Of a stretch of DNA of 64,000 nt, positions 18,435 to 26,996 are shown piece after piece; the stretch's first letter is position 1; each line of letters begins with the position of its first letter. Source of the DNA: UBA10646 sp003456175 (GTDB lineage Bacteria; Bacteroidota; Bacteroidia; Chitinophagales; Chitinophagaceae). Where the stretch lies: contig DALYLQ010000007.1 in the NCBI GenBank assembly GCA_031976225.1, positions 8,412 through 72,411 on the forward strand, in the 5' to 3' direction. A model generated the notes under the pieces. The model saw only the letters and a list, made by a program, of their open reading frames with translations. It did not search any database and was not told the DNA's origin. Both the position numbers and the translations under genes were made by a program.

Positions 18435-18902
18435 TTATGCTGTAACAATTACGCCAAACTGTTTGAGATGGTGTAGTGCGTGTTTGTGCAATAGCTGTAC
18501 ATTTTGTTCGAAAGTAAGCTCGCCAAAAAAGGCGTTGCTGCTAGTAGCGTTAGGGTTGGCTTCGAAATGATTGAAAAAATCGGCAATACATTTTTCTAAA
18601 CGGCTAATGGCAGCCGTTACATTGGGCTGGCGAGTAGGGGCACCCTTAGCATCCATGTAAGGGTTTTGGGTGTTTTCTTTAAAAGGCTTTTCGCTCATTA
18701 AAAAGGCTCTCATTTTTTCAAGTGTTTCGCCGCTGGTGAGTGGTGGTAAAATCAACTTTCCGGCTGCATTTTTGAAGGCGTCGCCCATGTGTTCAATCAT
18801 TTGCTGCAGGTTTAATACGCCCCATAGGCCTTTAGTATCGGGTGGAATGGTTTGTAATAGTGGGATGAATTTGGTTTTCAGAAACTCAATTTTGGCTTCC
18901 AT
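18435..18902 (-). CDS. DinB-like / DUF1569 protein
   Basis: A 155-residue soluble protein that looks like a DinB/DUF1569 four-helix bundle. The likely metal-binding histidines are in QQMIEHMGD near residue 37 and HKHALHHLKQFG near the C-terminus. Members are often predicted metal-dependent thiol or nucleophile transferases, but this one has no assigned reaction. It lies upstream of paaZ on the same strand with a gap of about 70 bp, so co-transcription is possible but not shown. Confidence 0.65.
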   Translation of the reverse strand: MEAKIEFLKTKFIPLLQTIPPDTKGLWGVLNLQQMIEHMGDAFKNAAGKLILPPLTSGETLEKMRAFLMSEKPFKENTQNPYMDAKGAPTRQPNVTAAISRLEKCIADFFNHFEANPNATSSNAFFGELTFEQNVQLLHKHALHHLKQFGVIVTA

Positions 18903-18954
18903 ATAGCAAGTTTTGGGTAAATGTAAGTGCTTTCAGTATGCTTGTGTGCGTCAG

Positions 18955-18981
18955 CATTTACCGTAAGGTATACTTACGTAA
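18955..18981. repeat. Motif copy in tandem with sister motif
   Basis: CATTTACCGTAAGGTA (18955-18970) is followed 2 bp later by the sister word CTTACGTAAAA (core 18974-18981). The two half-palindromes can pair imperfectly. The element abuts the terminator at 18980-19002. Confidence 0.9.
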
Positions 18982-19002
18982 AAAGCCCACGCTCGGTGGG
19001 CT
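18980..19002 (-). terminator. Terminator of the sigma/anti-sigma/beta-barrel unit
   Basis: On the minus strand, a 7-bp stem AGCCCAC/GTGGGCT with a 5-nt loop is followed by TTTTTAC. It lies about 40 bp past the stop of the beta-barrel protein gene. The A-tract overlaps the sister motif. Confidence 0.75.
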
Positions 19003-19042
19003 TTGTTTAGGGGTGAAGGGTGTACTATGATGTAAGAATGGC

Positions 19043-19916
19043 TTACCAGTTGCTGAAACGGATGCCAATGGTGTAAGGGTATTGTTCTAAACCGGTACGA
19101 TCTGTTTTATGAAGGCTATTAAAGCTATAGCTACCGTATAAGCGCACCGGACCGAGGCCTAGTTCGGCAATGGCTGCAAGGCGCCAAGGTTCTAGGTTTA
19201 AATCGCCACGATATTTTTCTTTACCGCGTTCGCTACTTACTTGTTTGTTGCGGCTTGCTATGNNNNNNNNNNNNNNCACTAGCACTAAAGCTATTTCGCT
19301 TATCGGGGTTGGCTTGGAAGTTAAGCATTACAGGAATGGTGGCATAACCTGCATAGAGCTTGTTTTTGCTGAAGCTAATGGTATCGTTGAATACGAAGGT
19401 AGAGGGGTCGCGGCGGTAGCTGATGCGGCTATCGTAGCGGTAGTTGTACATTTCTAAGCCTAAGCCATACTTTAAATTAAGCTTGTGTTTGGCAATGTTG
19501 AGTTTTTGCATGAATACCCAAATGTTCACATTGCTGCTTTTGCCATTGCGAAGTTGAAAGCTATTTTCTGTAACAGCTGTAGCACGGCCTACTGTAGGAT
19601 AAAAACCTGGGGCTTGTGTACGGAAGGTGCTGTAGTTGGTTTCGTCGCGGAGGTTAGCGAAACCTAAGTCTAAAATCCACCAATTGGTGCTTACGTTGCT
19701 TTTGTTGTTACGTTTTGATTCGCCAATGTTGATGGTGAAAGTTTTATCTTTTTTATCGATGGTGCTGGAGCTTTTACCATCTTTATTTTTGATGATGATG
19801 AAGTTGCCCACTTTTAATGTATCGGGTTGTATGGCCTTGGTAGTGTCGGTAGTATTGGTCTGGGCAAAAGTGTTGATAGACAACAGCGTGGCTGCTGTAA
19901 GTAAAGTTTGTTTCAT
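19043..19916 (-). CDS. Outer-membrane beta-barrel-like protein, interrupted by an N gap
   Basis: A secreted protein of about 290 residues. A signal peptide (MKQTLLTAATLLSINTFAQ) starts at the ATG at 19916. The rest is rich in alternating beta-strand patterns and ends in IGIRFSNW, an aromatic C-terminus of the outer-membrane barrel type. A run of 14 N (19263-19276) splits it. The frames on either side differ by one base if 14 is taken literally, so the true gap length should be 1 plus a multiple of 3. It is the third gene after an ECF sigma factor and a putative anti-sigma factor, 25 bp from the latter. Function unknown. Confidence 0.7.
19263..19276. other. Assembly gap (14 N)
   Basis: Fourteen undetermined bases lie inside the beta-barrel gene. 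Reading-frame continuity implies a real length of 1, 4, 7 and so on, so the stated length is arbitrary. Confidence 0.95.
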
Positions 19917-19941
19917 AACGAATGTTTCTTTTTTGTAAAGG

Positions 19942-21081
19942 TTATTTGGTGCGTTGTACCTCGAAGCTGGCAATCTGCAGTTTGCCATTGTTCGATGTAC
20001 TGGTGTTATCAGATTCTTCTGCTTCGGCGGCTTTTGCTTTTTTGCTAAAAAGCCTGCCTGCTTTGCGAAGGAAGCCTTTGACCTTTGTTTTATTCAGTTC
20101 AAATGCTCCGATATATACACCGTTATCATCGGCTTCAGTATCTACTATGTTATACGATGCTTGGTGTATAATGTTACTGTTATTGTCAGAATTTTTTTCT
20201 GTAGTTGCTACAACACTATTTTCTGGAGTAATAGTGGCTGTATTGGTATTGGGAACATCGATACGGTAAGGTGCAATGGCATTAGCCATAGTAGTTGTTG
20301 CTACAATATCGGCTGGTTGTGTTGTGTTATTATTATTGTTGTTGTTGTTGCTTTGGTTCGAACTACTATTAGTTACAATGGCTGTATTACGAATATTTAC
20401 TGCTTTGTTACTCGTATTTGTAGCTGCCGTAGCAACCGCAACTACTTCATTATTGGTTGCAACAGTATTACCGGCGTTGCTTGTACTGTTCTGTTGGCTT
20501 GGTGTTGAAGTTTTGGTTGTAGTTGGGTTTTGTGCAAGGGTTTCTTCATTTACCGTAAGGTTACCCTTACGTTGCATTAATTGTACACCTGTTGTTGCTA
20601 ATACGCCAACAACTAAAGCTGCGGCAGCATATTGCCACCAACGGAAGTATACAACACGGCGTTCTTTTTCTTCTTGTAGAAGTGCCTCTTTATTGGGACA
20701 GGCGATGTGTTCGGGTGTAAGCTTGGTTTGTTGGTACAAAGCTAATGTGGCTGCAAGTGTTGGTTGTTGTTGCAGGGCTTGCTCAAAAGCTGTAGTGGCC
20801 TTGGCATCTAATTCATTGTCAAGGTAGCTCAGTAAGGTGGATTCTTCGGCACTAATTGCTGCTGTTTCTGATTTCAGCAAATGGCTAATATCGCCAAAGG
20901 TTATGGTAGGCTCTTGTAAGTTGGTAAGTTGCGTTTCTTGTAATAGCGCTAATTCTGCGGCTATATCTGGGTTTTGTGCTACAAATGCATCAACAGCGCT
21001 ACGTTCGGCTGGGCTTAGCTCGTTATCTACATACAGTAGCAACCATTCTTCGTAATTATGTTTAGTAATAATAGTGTTCAT
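19942..21081 (-). CDS. Putative anti-sigma factor with membrane anchor and long Asn/Thr-rich outer part
   Basis: A 379-residue protein with no family I can name beyond the Bacteroidota anti-sigma type. The N-terminus (NYEEWLLLYVDNELSPAER, near residue 9) resembles the anti-sigma zinc-finger-like region, and a related segment, STLLSYLDNELDAKA, follows near residue 80. One transmembrane helix lies near 150-170 (WWQYAAAALVVGVLA). The remainder is low-complexity, Asn/Thr/Ser-rich, with a poly-Asn run encoded by a simple trinucleotide repeat near 20330-20352. It starts 16 bp after the inferred sigma-factor stop. It carries one copy of the interspersed motif (20549). Role inferred from position and topology. 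Confidence 0.65.
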   Translation of the reverse strand: MNTIITKHNYEEWLLLYVDNELSPAERSAVDAFVAQNPDIAAELALLQETQLTNLQEPTITFGDISHLLKSETAAISAEESTLLSYLDNELDAKATTAFEQALQQQPTLAATLALYQQTKLTPEHIACPNKEALLQEEKERRVVYFRWWQYAAAALVVGVLATTGVQLMQRKGNLTVNEETLAQNPTTTKTSTPSQQNSTSNAGNTVATNNEVVAVATAATNTSNKAVNIRNTAIVTNSSSNQSNNNNNNNNTTQPADIVATTTMANAIAPYRIDVPNTNTATITPENSVVATTEKNSDNNSNIIHQASYNIVDTEADDNGVYIGAFELNKTKVKGFLRKAGRLFSKKAKAAEAEESDNTSTSNNGKLQIASFEVQRTK

Positions 21082-21097
21082 GTTACTTGGCTTTAGC

Positions 21098-21594
21098 TTA
21101 CATCACGTGTTCGGGGCTCACTAAATAGTTTTTCAAGGTTATTCTGGCTCGGTGGAGGNNNNNNNNNNNNATACCTTCACTTGGCTTTCGTTGAGGTCCA
21201 TTATCTTGCCAATTTCTTCATAACTGTAACCTTCATAATCTTTGAGCATTACGAGGCTACGCTGTGTTTCGCTTAATCGGTTTAAGGCTTCTTGTAGTGT
21301 TTTTTTCAGTTGAGTGGTTTGTTGTTGTACTGTTCGGGTATCGTTGGTAAAGTCATCTTGCAAGCTCATGCGTTTTACTTTACGTAAGTGGTCAATCATT
21401 TGATTGTACGCAATGGTGAAAAGGTAACTCTTTGCGGTTGCTACTTCTACTTGCTCACGGTTGCGCCATAGCTTTTCAAAAGCCGATTGAACAACATCTC
21501 TAGCATCTTCTTCGTGCTTCAGGTTTTTAACAATGAACCTGAACACGTTGTCGGCGTATTGATGCACACATTGGTTATACTCTCTCTCAGTCAT
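21098..21594 (-). CDS. ECF RNA polymerase sigma factor, interrupted by an N gap
   Basis: An ECF-type sigma-70 factor of about 160 residues. Region 2 is visible in ARDVVQSAFEKLWRNR and KSYLFTIAYNQMIDHLRK, and region 4 in YEGYSYEEIGKIMDLNESQVKV. A 12-N gap (21159-21170) follows at once. In the naive frame the protein would end in STEPE, but another frame after the gap reads LHRARITLKNYLVSPEHVM and stops at 21098. That is the expected end of region 4, so I extend the gene to 21098. It heads a unit with the putative anti-sigma factor. The target regulon is unknown; autoregulation is likely for such pairs. Confidence 0.8.
21159..21170. other. Assembly gap (12 N)
   Basis: The gap lies in the sigma-factor gene. 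The flanking codons (VKV before, LHRAR after) are completed best if the gap stands for a single base, giving VKV-x-LHRAR with x encoded by TNC (Tyr if A). Confidence 0.9.
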
Positions 21595-21688
21595 AAGCGG
21601 CTATGGCAGTATAGGTTTTAGATGTGTTACGTGCTGTGAAATTAAATGTTACACCTTGCAGCAAATTTTTTTTGAGATGAGTGGTTAT

Positions 21689-21703
21689 ACCTTACGGTAA
21701 ATG
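21689..21703 (+). repeat. Interspersed motif copy
   Basis: ACCTTACGGTAAATG, a full match, lies in the divergent region between the sigma-factor and fasciclin genes. Confidence 0.9.
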
Positions 21704-21766
21704 GTTTTTGTTCGGTTAATGTGGCTAATATGTTAAACAAAACAAAAAGCCATACAATCGAAAATC

Positions 21767-21785
21767 CGAGGTATAATGTACCTCG
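21767..21785 (+). other. Small hairpin in the 5' leader of the fasciclin gene
   Basis: A 7-bp perfect inverted repeat, CGAGGTA/TACCTCG, with a 5-nt loop lies 32 bp before the start codon. It could be an mRNA-stabilising leader structure or an operator. There is no direct support for either. Confidence 0.35.
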
Positions 21786-21816
21786 TAAGTACTTGCAAAT
21801 TCAAACAAATACAATT

Positions 21817-22377
21817 ATGAAAAAGCTTGTACAATCTGTAACCGCTCTTGCCGCTGCCGTATTAGTAACATTAGGCGCTGCTGCACAAGAAAAAACTGTT
21901 GAAGTAGGTGGTGCACCTATGTACCCTAGTAAGAACATCGTAGAAAATGCTGTGAACAGCAAAGATCACACTACGCTTGTAGCTGCTGTTAAGGCCGCCG
22001 GTTTGGTAGAAACATTACAAAGCGATGGTCCTTTCACCGTATTTGCACCTACCAATGCTGCATTCGCAAAGTTACCTAAAGAGGCCGTAGCTAACCTGTT
22101 GAAGCCTGAAAACAAGGCAGCACTTACCAGCGTATTAACGTACCATGTTGTTGCCGGCAAAATCGACAGCAAAACATTGGTTGGCTTAATTAAAAAGAAT
22201 GGCGGTAAGTACACTGCTAAAACTGTACAGGGTGGCGAAATTACTTTCACGCTCGATGGTAAGAAGGTAGTATTAACCGATGCTAATGGTAATACTAGTA
22301 CTGTAACCATTGCCGATGTGTTTCAGAAAAATGGTGTAATTCACGTAGTAGATACTGTGGTAATGCCTAAAATGTAA
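21817..22377 (+). CDS. Secreted fasciclin-domain protein
   Basis: A 186-residue exported protein made of a signal peptide (residues 1 to about 23, ending in LGAAAQ) and one FAS1 domain. FAS1 hallmarks are visible: the first conserved segment GPFTVFAPTNAAFAKLP, the middle LTYHVVAGKI and the C-terminal NGVIHVVDTVVMP. FAS1 proteins mediate adhesion to surfaces or matrix. The frame is open back to 21721, but ATG at 21817 places the signal peptide at the N-terminus and is chosen. It is monocistronic, ending at a clear terminator, and divergent from the sigma-factor gene. Confidence 0.9.
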   Translation: MKKLVQSVTALAAAVLVTLGAAAQEKTVEVGGAPMYPSKNIVENAVNSKDHTTLVAAVKAAGLVETLQSDGPFTVFAPTNAAFAKLPKEAVANLLKPENKAALTSVLTYHVVAGKIDSKTLVGLIKKNGGKYTAKTVQGGEITFTLDGKKVVLTDANGNTSTVTIADVFQKNGVIHVVDTVVMPKM

Positions 22378-22403
22378 TAGTGTGTTTGTTTAGTGTGGGT
22401 ACA

Positions 22404-22438
22404 TGCCTCCTCATTTTTGAGGAGGCATTGTTATTTTT
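22404..22438 (+). terminator. Terminator of the fasciclin gene
   Basis: A 10-bp stem TGCCTCCTCA/TGAGGAGGCA with a TTTT loop, followed by TTGTTATTTTT. It rules out a start for the next gene at 22380. Confidence 0.88.
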
Positions 22439-22442
22439 GGGT

Positions 22443-22844
22443 ATGCCTGTACCTGTAGCACATATTTTCTGGTGGCGTTTATTAACGTTACTGTGGTGGC
22501 TAACCACATTTTATTTGATGGTGATGCCGCCTAGCGATTTGCCCACGATTGCCTTTTCAGAAACATTACGTATCGATAAGCTGGTGCACATTAGCATGTT
22601 CGCCATTTTAGCTTTTGGGTTAATGTACGTTTGGCCGAAGCAATATTTGCCCGTAAGGGTAGTATGGGTAACTGTAATTGTTGTAGTGTATGGTATAGTT
22701 ATGGAGTTGGTACAGCATTATTTTATACCATTCCGCAGCTTTGAATGGCTCGATATTGTTGCCGATACTATTGGAGCCATTGTAGGCGTTCGTTTGGGTA
22801 AAAAGATAGGCCCTCGTAGAAACGAGGGCCGCAACCAAAACTAA
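22443..22844 (+). CDS. VanZ-like family membrane protein
   Basis: A 133-residue membrane protein with about four hydrophobic helices. It has the VanZ family signature: DKLVHISMFAILAFGL in the middle and ELVQHYFIPFRSFEWLDIVADTIGAIVG toward the end. VanZ gives teicoplanin resistance in enterococci, but most family members have no known role. The frame is open from 22380, but that stretch is the preceding gene's terminator, so ATG at 22443 is used. The last codons form a hairpin that may serve as its own terminator. Confidence 0.8.
   Translation: MPVPVAHIFWWRLLTLLWWLTTFYLMVMPPSDLPTIAFSETLRIDKLVHISMFAILAFGLMYVWPKQYLPVRVVWVTVIVVVYGIVMELVQHYFIPFRSFEWLDIVADTIGAIVGVRLGKKIGPRRNEGRNQN
22809..22830 (+). 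terminator. Hairpin overlapping the end of the VanZ gene
   Basis: A 9-bp stem GGCCCTCGT/ACGAGGGCC with an AGAA loop lies inside the last codons. No long T-run follows, so it may stabilise or pause rather than terminate. Confidence 0.5.
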
Positions 22845-22931
22845 CTGCTTATGAGAAAATTGACTACTTTTCTTTATTGTTTTATTTCAAATACGATGCC
22901 AAACTTTTTATCGTTTGTTAAGGCTTTCTAA

Positions 22932-22947
22932 AACCTTGCGGTAAATG
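22932..22947 (+). repeat. Interspersed motif copy (G variant)
   Basis: AACCTTGCGGTAAATG lies between the convergent VanZ and acyltransferase-like genes. The rest of the 273-bp interval holds the terminator at 23057-23088 and nothing else I can identify. Confidence 0.85.
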
Positions 22948-23056
22948 TGTAAGCCATGCTGTCAGCGTGTTTGATAATGCAAAGTTGCATAAGCAACTAA
23001 TAAAAAACTGTTAACGGATTGATAGATATCTTCATTTTAACATTTGCTGCCTGCAC

Positions 23057-23088
23057 AAAAAAAAGCATTCACCGAAAACGATGAATGC
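23057..23088 (-). terminator. Terminator of the acyltransferase-like gene
   Basis: On the minus strand a 10-bp stem (23079-23088 with 23065-23074, one wobble pair) with a TTTT loop is followed by eight T. Confidence 0.85.
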
Positions 23089-23117
23089 AAGCTAAATAAA
23101 GCATAAAATATAGTGTA

Positions 23118-24272
23118 CTAAACTTTAATGTAAATCTTCTTTCTATCAAGCCAATAGGCAATACTCCAATACATTGTTATCATCACCAAGGCATAGATCA
23201 AAGAGCCAACTCTAGGATCTGCAGGGAAAATTGGATCGCAGATATACTTATAAAACCAACTGAACGGACTTAAATACAAAGGTTCTCCTTTCTCGTTCAC
23301 ACCGTTTGATAAACGAATCAAGCCTACCAAGCGAGGTAAGAAACCGCTCAATACAAAAATGAACAGCGGATTTTTACCAAACACATCGAAAAAGCTACTC
23401 CAAGCACCTTTAGCATTTTTAAACTCGAGCATAAAAATCATCATCGCAATAGTACAAATCGCTAATCCGCTAGTATAAATAACGTAACTGCTCGTCCATA
23501 TTTTTTTATTTATTGGGAACACCATACCCCAAGCTTGTCCTGCTACTATCAGCACAAGGCCGGCAACAAAAAGGTTGCTCAACATTTCATAGCTTTTGCC
23601 CTTTTGCTGTATGTATTGCCCTACAAGATAGCCAAATATCACTTGTACAATGGCGGGCAGTGTGCTCACAATACCTTCAGGATCAAAGGGTACACCCTCA
23701 CCTTTATAAATGTGATTAGGTGCAAGTAATGTTCGGTCTATGCCGGTGCCCCAAAATCCTTCGATGCTATAGGGATCGGTAGGATTACCAAGCCACCAAC
23801 TTAAAAACCAGTATACTAGTAATATAACGCCGCCTACAACAAATGCCCCTCGTGCTTTAAAATAATATACCAACAGCGAGGCTACGCAATAAGCAAGTGC
23901 AATGCGTTGTAGTACACCAAAAATGCGAAGTTTTTCCCATGTTTTAAATGCAAGAACATCGCCATCCCAACGTACAAATGGCGACCATGCCAGCAGTAAG
24001 CCAATAAGAAATATCAGTAAAGTGCGTTTGAGTACTTTTTTGAGAAAGAACGCATCTCCTTTTTCATAAAACTTGGGCATTACAAACGACATGGCATTAC
24101 CTACTGCAAAAAGGAAAAAAGGGAATACAAGATCGGTAGGCGTGCATCCATGCCATTCGGCATGTGCCAAAGGCGGAAAAATATGACTCCAACTGCCGGG
24201 GTTATTCACCATAATCATAAGGGCTACGGTGGCACCTCTGAATACATCGAGAGCGTAATAACGCTGTTGCAT
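23118..24272 (-). CDS. DUF5009/HGSNAT-like membrane acyltransferase
   Basis: A 384-residue protein with about ten transmembrane helices. It matches the bacterial relatives of heparan-alpha-glucosaminide N-acetyltransferase. The N-terminus has YYALDVFRGATVALMIMVN, then HAEWHGCTPTDLVFPFFLF, whose His and Asp are characteristic of the family. The usual prediction is transfer of an acyl group across the membrane to an extracytoplasmic sugar. The acceptor is unknown, although the large polysaccharide locus starts nearby on the other strand. It is divergent from that locus, with an inverted motif pair between. Confidence 0.82.
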   Translation of the reverse strand: MQQRYYALDVFRGATVALMIMVNNPGSWSHIFPPLAHAEWHGCTPTDLVFPFFLFAVGNAMSFVMPKFYEKGDAFFLKKVLKRTLLIFLIGLLLAWSPFVRWDGDVLAFKTWEKLRIFGVLQRIALAYCVASLLVYYFKARGAFVVGGVILLVYWFLSWWLGNPTDPYSIEGFWGTGIDRTLLAPNHIYKGEGVPFDPEGIVSTLPAIVQVIFGYLVGQYIQQKGKSYEMLSNLFVAGLVLIVAGQAWGMVFPINKKIWTSSYVIYTSGLAICTIAMMIFMLEFKNAKGAWSSFFDVFGKNPLFIFVLSGFLPRLVGLIRLSNGVNEKGEPLYLSPFSWFYKYICDPIFPADPRVGSLIYALVMITMYWSIAYWLDRKKIYIKV

Positions 24273-24347
24273 TATTGTGCGGTTTTAGTTGGTGAAAATA
24301 CGTTTTGCATTTATCATCCTGCAATAAAACGCAATTAAAAATGATGG

Positions 24348-24387
24348 CCTTGCGGTAAAAATATACGTAATCATTTACCGTAAGGTA
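24348..24387. repeat. Inverted pair of the interspersed motif
   Basis: CCTTGCGGTAAAA (24348-24360) faces CATTTACCGTAAGGTA (24372-24387) across 11 bp that also hold a near-copy of the sister word (ATACGTAA). It lies between divergent genes, as at 2099-2142. Confidence 0.88.
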
Positions 24388-24431
24388 CTCGTAATGTATT
24401 GATTATCAAATTATTAGGGGCGCTCTTTTGA

Positions 24432-24462
24432 TTTGATTGTTATTGGTAGTTATCTATATTTG
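24432..24462 (+). promoter_or_regulatory. Bacteroidota-type promoter for the polysaccharide locus
   Basis: TTTG at 24432-24435, a 19-bp spacer, then TATATTTG (24455-24462), an exact fit to the -33/-7 TAnnTTTG consensus. Transcription would begin about 65 nt before the first gene of the locus. Confidence 0.65.
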
Positions 24463-24484
24463 TCGGCTATAGTTATGTTTGAAG

Positions 24485-24506
24485 CTCAGTGCCGATTGGG
24501 ACTGAG
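24485..24506 (+). promoter_or_regulatory. Leader hairpin of the polysaccharide operon
   Basis: CTCAGT and ACTGAG pair across GCCGATTGGG, with two more pairs inside around a GATT loop. It would form in the predicted 5' leader 30 nt before the first start codon. A regulatory role is only a guess. Confidence 0.4.
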
Positions 24507-24535
24507 AGTAGCGAAGCTATAAGTAAAATTATCAA

Positions 24536-26995
24536 ATGAAATATTTTATTACAGCGTATAAGCTCTTATTTTCCATTGCTGTATTTACGATATCTATAAC
24601 AGCAAAGGCGCAAGATTTGTTGAAAGGTGCAGATCTTTCTACATTCAGAGTAGAGCAAGTTTCGGATGCTGATATTGCTAAGCTGAAAGTGCAATTGGAG
24701 GAAATGGGTATTTCTGAGGCTCAGGCAGAACAATTAGCGCTTGCTAAGGGCATGCCAGCCAGTGAAATACAAAAGTTGAAGGCCAGGCTCATGCAGCTCG
24801 ATACCAAACCAGTAGGTAATATGGCTCCAAGCGGTAAAAGTGCTATTGTAGCAGCTAACAGCACTAATGTTACCTTAAATAGTAGTATCATTCCGATAGT
24901 AAAAGAAACTGCGAAATCAAATAGGGTTTTTGGTGCCGAGATTTTCGAAAATGCGAGTCTTAGTTTTGAGCCTAACTTGAGAATAAGTGCACCTCAGAAT
25001 TATGAATTGGGCACTGATGATGTTATCCAAGTACTGATTTATGGAATACAAGAGGCTCGCTACGAGTTGCCTGTTACCAATGAAGGATTCATATATATCC
25101 CTAATGCTGGTTTAATTCGGTTGGCCGGACTTACCCTTGAAGCTGCAACACAAAAAATCAATCAAGTGCTTGCGGCTGGGCCTTATGGAACACTTAAAAA
25201 CGGGTCTAGTAAGTTATCGGTTACGTTGAGCAGGGTTAAAAGTATTCGTGTAACCATATTGGGTGCTCAAAAACCTGGTACATATACCATTTCTTCGCTG
25301 GGAACCGTGTTTCATGCCCTTTATTTGAGTGGTGGACCTAACGCGACAGGCTCTTACAGAAAAATTGAACTGATTCGGAATAACAAAATTGTTCGGGTGA
25401 TAGATCTGTACAAGTTACTGGCAAAAGGTACGTTAATTGATAATGTGCAGTTACGTGATAATGATGTTATTAGAATACCCGCATTTGATAATCGTGTTGA
25501 ACTTATCGGCGAAGTGAAAAGGGCCGGGTTGTTCGAATTATTAGCCAACGAAACTTTCAACGATTTGGTGGCATATGCCCAAGGTTATACAAGCAACGCT
25601 TACAAGGCTAGTATTAAAGTAATTACTAATACCGATCTTGAGAAAAAAGTAGAAGATATCAGCAAAGAAAACTTTGCAAGTTACACACCACAAAATGGCG
25701 ATCAAATTACAGTAGGTTCACTTTTAGACAGGCTTAAGAATAGAGTAACTATTATTGGTGCTGTGTTCAGACCTGGTGAGTATGCAGTAACACCTAACCT
25801 TACGGTAAATGATCTACTGAAGAAGGCAGAAGGTTTAAAAGATGAAGCCTACCTAGATAGAGGTATCTTAATTAGAGAGAATAAAGATTTAACGAAGTCG
25901 GTTATTAGCTTTAATGTGAAAGATGTTGCAGAAGGACGAACACTGATAGCATTACAGCGCAACGACTTGGTACAAATATCTGCTATACCAACCCTTGCGA
26001 ACGAACAGTACATTTATATTGAAGGTGAGGTTAAAAAGCCCGGTCGATATGCTTATTTCGATAGTATGACCTTAAAAGACGCCATTATCTTAAGCGATGG
26101 CTTCACAGATTTGGCCTTTGGAAAGCAAATAGAAATTGCCCGTTTTATAAAGCGAGATAGTTTGTCTAATACCGATGTACGTATAAGCGATGTTATTACC
26201 ATGAGTGATACAGTTGATCTATTAAGAGGTCTTGCTGATATCACACTGAAATCAAAAGACATGGTAATTATAAAGCAACAGCCGGGCTATATGCTTCCTA
26301 AAACTGTTTTTGCAAGAGGTGAAATTCAACTTCCGGGTAAGTATGCTATTAAAACAAGGAATGAGAAGGTGAGTGATTTGCTGCAAAGAATCGGAGGCTT
26401 CACCCCAGAGGCTGATATTGATGGAGCATACATTCAAAGAAGAAAGCAGGCCGGCTCATTATCGGAAGATGTACGCTTACAAACCGTAAAAAAAATTCAA
26501 GATCAGCTAAAAGATTCAACAGGTGCAATTGTTAAGCAAGTGAGTAGGCCTGTAGATCAAATACCTTTAAACATTGCTTACATTCAAAAGAATCCTGGCT
26601 CTAAGGAAGATATCTTTCTAGAGGACGGCGATGTGTTTTACATACCCAAAAAAGATCCGCAAGTTAAAGTTACTGGTGAGGTAATGTTCCCTACACAAAT
26701 ACCTTACGACAATAAGCTTACATTGAAATCGTACATCAACGCAGCAGGTGGTTTCACAGAAGATGCTTCGATGAAGCGAGTATATGTACTATACGCCAAT
26801 GGTAAAGCAGCTGTAAGAAAAAACTATTTATTGTTTAGAACTTATCCAAAAGTTAAACCCGGTTCTGAGATTATTGTACCGAGGCCAAATGCCGATAGAC
26901 GTCCTAAACGTTCACTCCAAGAAAACATAGCTATTACCAGTGCCGTAGCATCATTAGCTGCTGTTGTAATAGCATTAATCAATGTAATAAGGTAG
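24536..26995 (+). CDS. Wza-like SLBB polysaccharide export protein, copy 1
   Basis: An 819-residue outer-membrane exporter candidate. A signal peptide (residues 1-26, ending in TAKAQ) precedes a helical segment, EAQAEQLALAKGMPASEIQK (about 60-80). A polysaccharide-export domain near 155-245 follows (NYELGTDDVIQVLIYG), then a series of SLBB repeats such as RVTILGAQKPGTYTIS, RVELIGEVKRAGLFEL, RVTIIGAVFRPGEYAV and YIEGEVKKPGRYAYF. The C-terminus ends in a hydrophobic helix (ITSAVASLAAVVIALI). It is far longer than E. coli Wza (about 380 aa) because of extra SLBB repeats, which is common in Bacteroidota. It is first in the locus and is followed 1 bp later by a Wzz-like gene. A paralogue lies at 38063-40504. 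Confidence 0.9.
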   Translation: MKYFITAYKLLFSIAVFTISITAKAQDLLKGADLSTFRVEQVSDADIAKLKVQLEEMGISEAQAEQLALAKGMPASEIQKLKARLMQLDTKPVGNMAPSGKSAIVAANSTNVTLNSSIIPIVKETAKSNRVFGAEIFENASLSFEPNLRISAPQNYELGTDDVIQVLIYGIQEARYELPVTNEGFIYIPNAGLIRLAGLTLEAATQKINQVLAAGPYGTLKNGSSKLSVTLSRVKSIRVTILGAQKPGTYTISSLGTVFHALYLSGGPNATGSYRKIELIRNNKIVRVIDLYKLLAKGTLIDNVQLRDNDVIRIPAFDNRVELIGEVKRAGLFELLANETFNDLVAYAQGYTSNAYKASIKVITNTDLEKKVEDISKENFASYTPQNGDQITVGSLLDRLKNRVTIIGAVFRPGEYAVTPNLTVNDLLKKAEGLKDEAYLDRGILIRENKDLTKSVISFNVKDVAEGRTLIALQRNDLVQISAIPTLANEQYIYIEGEVKKPGRYAYFDSMTLKDAIILSDGFTDLAFGKQIEIARFIKRDSLSNTDVRISDVITMSDTVDLLRGLADITLKSKDMVIIKQQPGYMLPKTVFARGEIQLPGKYAIKTRNEKVSDLLQRIGGFTPEADIDGAYIQRRKQAGSLSEDVRLQTVKKIQDQLKDSTGAIVKQVSRPVDQIPLNIAYIQKNPGSKEDIFLEDGDVFYIPKKDPQVKVTGEVMFPTQIPYDNKLTLKSYINAAGGFTEDASMKRVYVLYANGKAAVRKNYLLFRTYPKVKPGSEIIVPRPNADRRPKRSLQENIAITSAVASLAAVVIALINVIR

Positions 26996-26996
26996 T

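Noticed and set aside
19954..20827. Two long plus-strand open frames opposite the anti-sigma gene
   Set aside because: They mirror the low-complexity Asn/Thr-rich codons on the minus strand, giving Cys/Val-rich translations with no family features.
22380..22442. Start of the VanZ gene at 22380
   Set aside because: That stretch is the intrinsic terminator of the fasciclin gene; ATG at 22443 is the fitting start.
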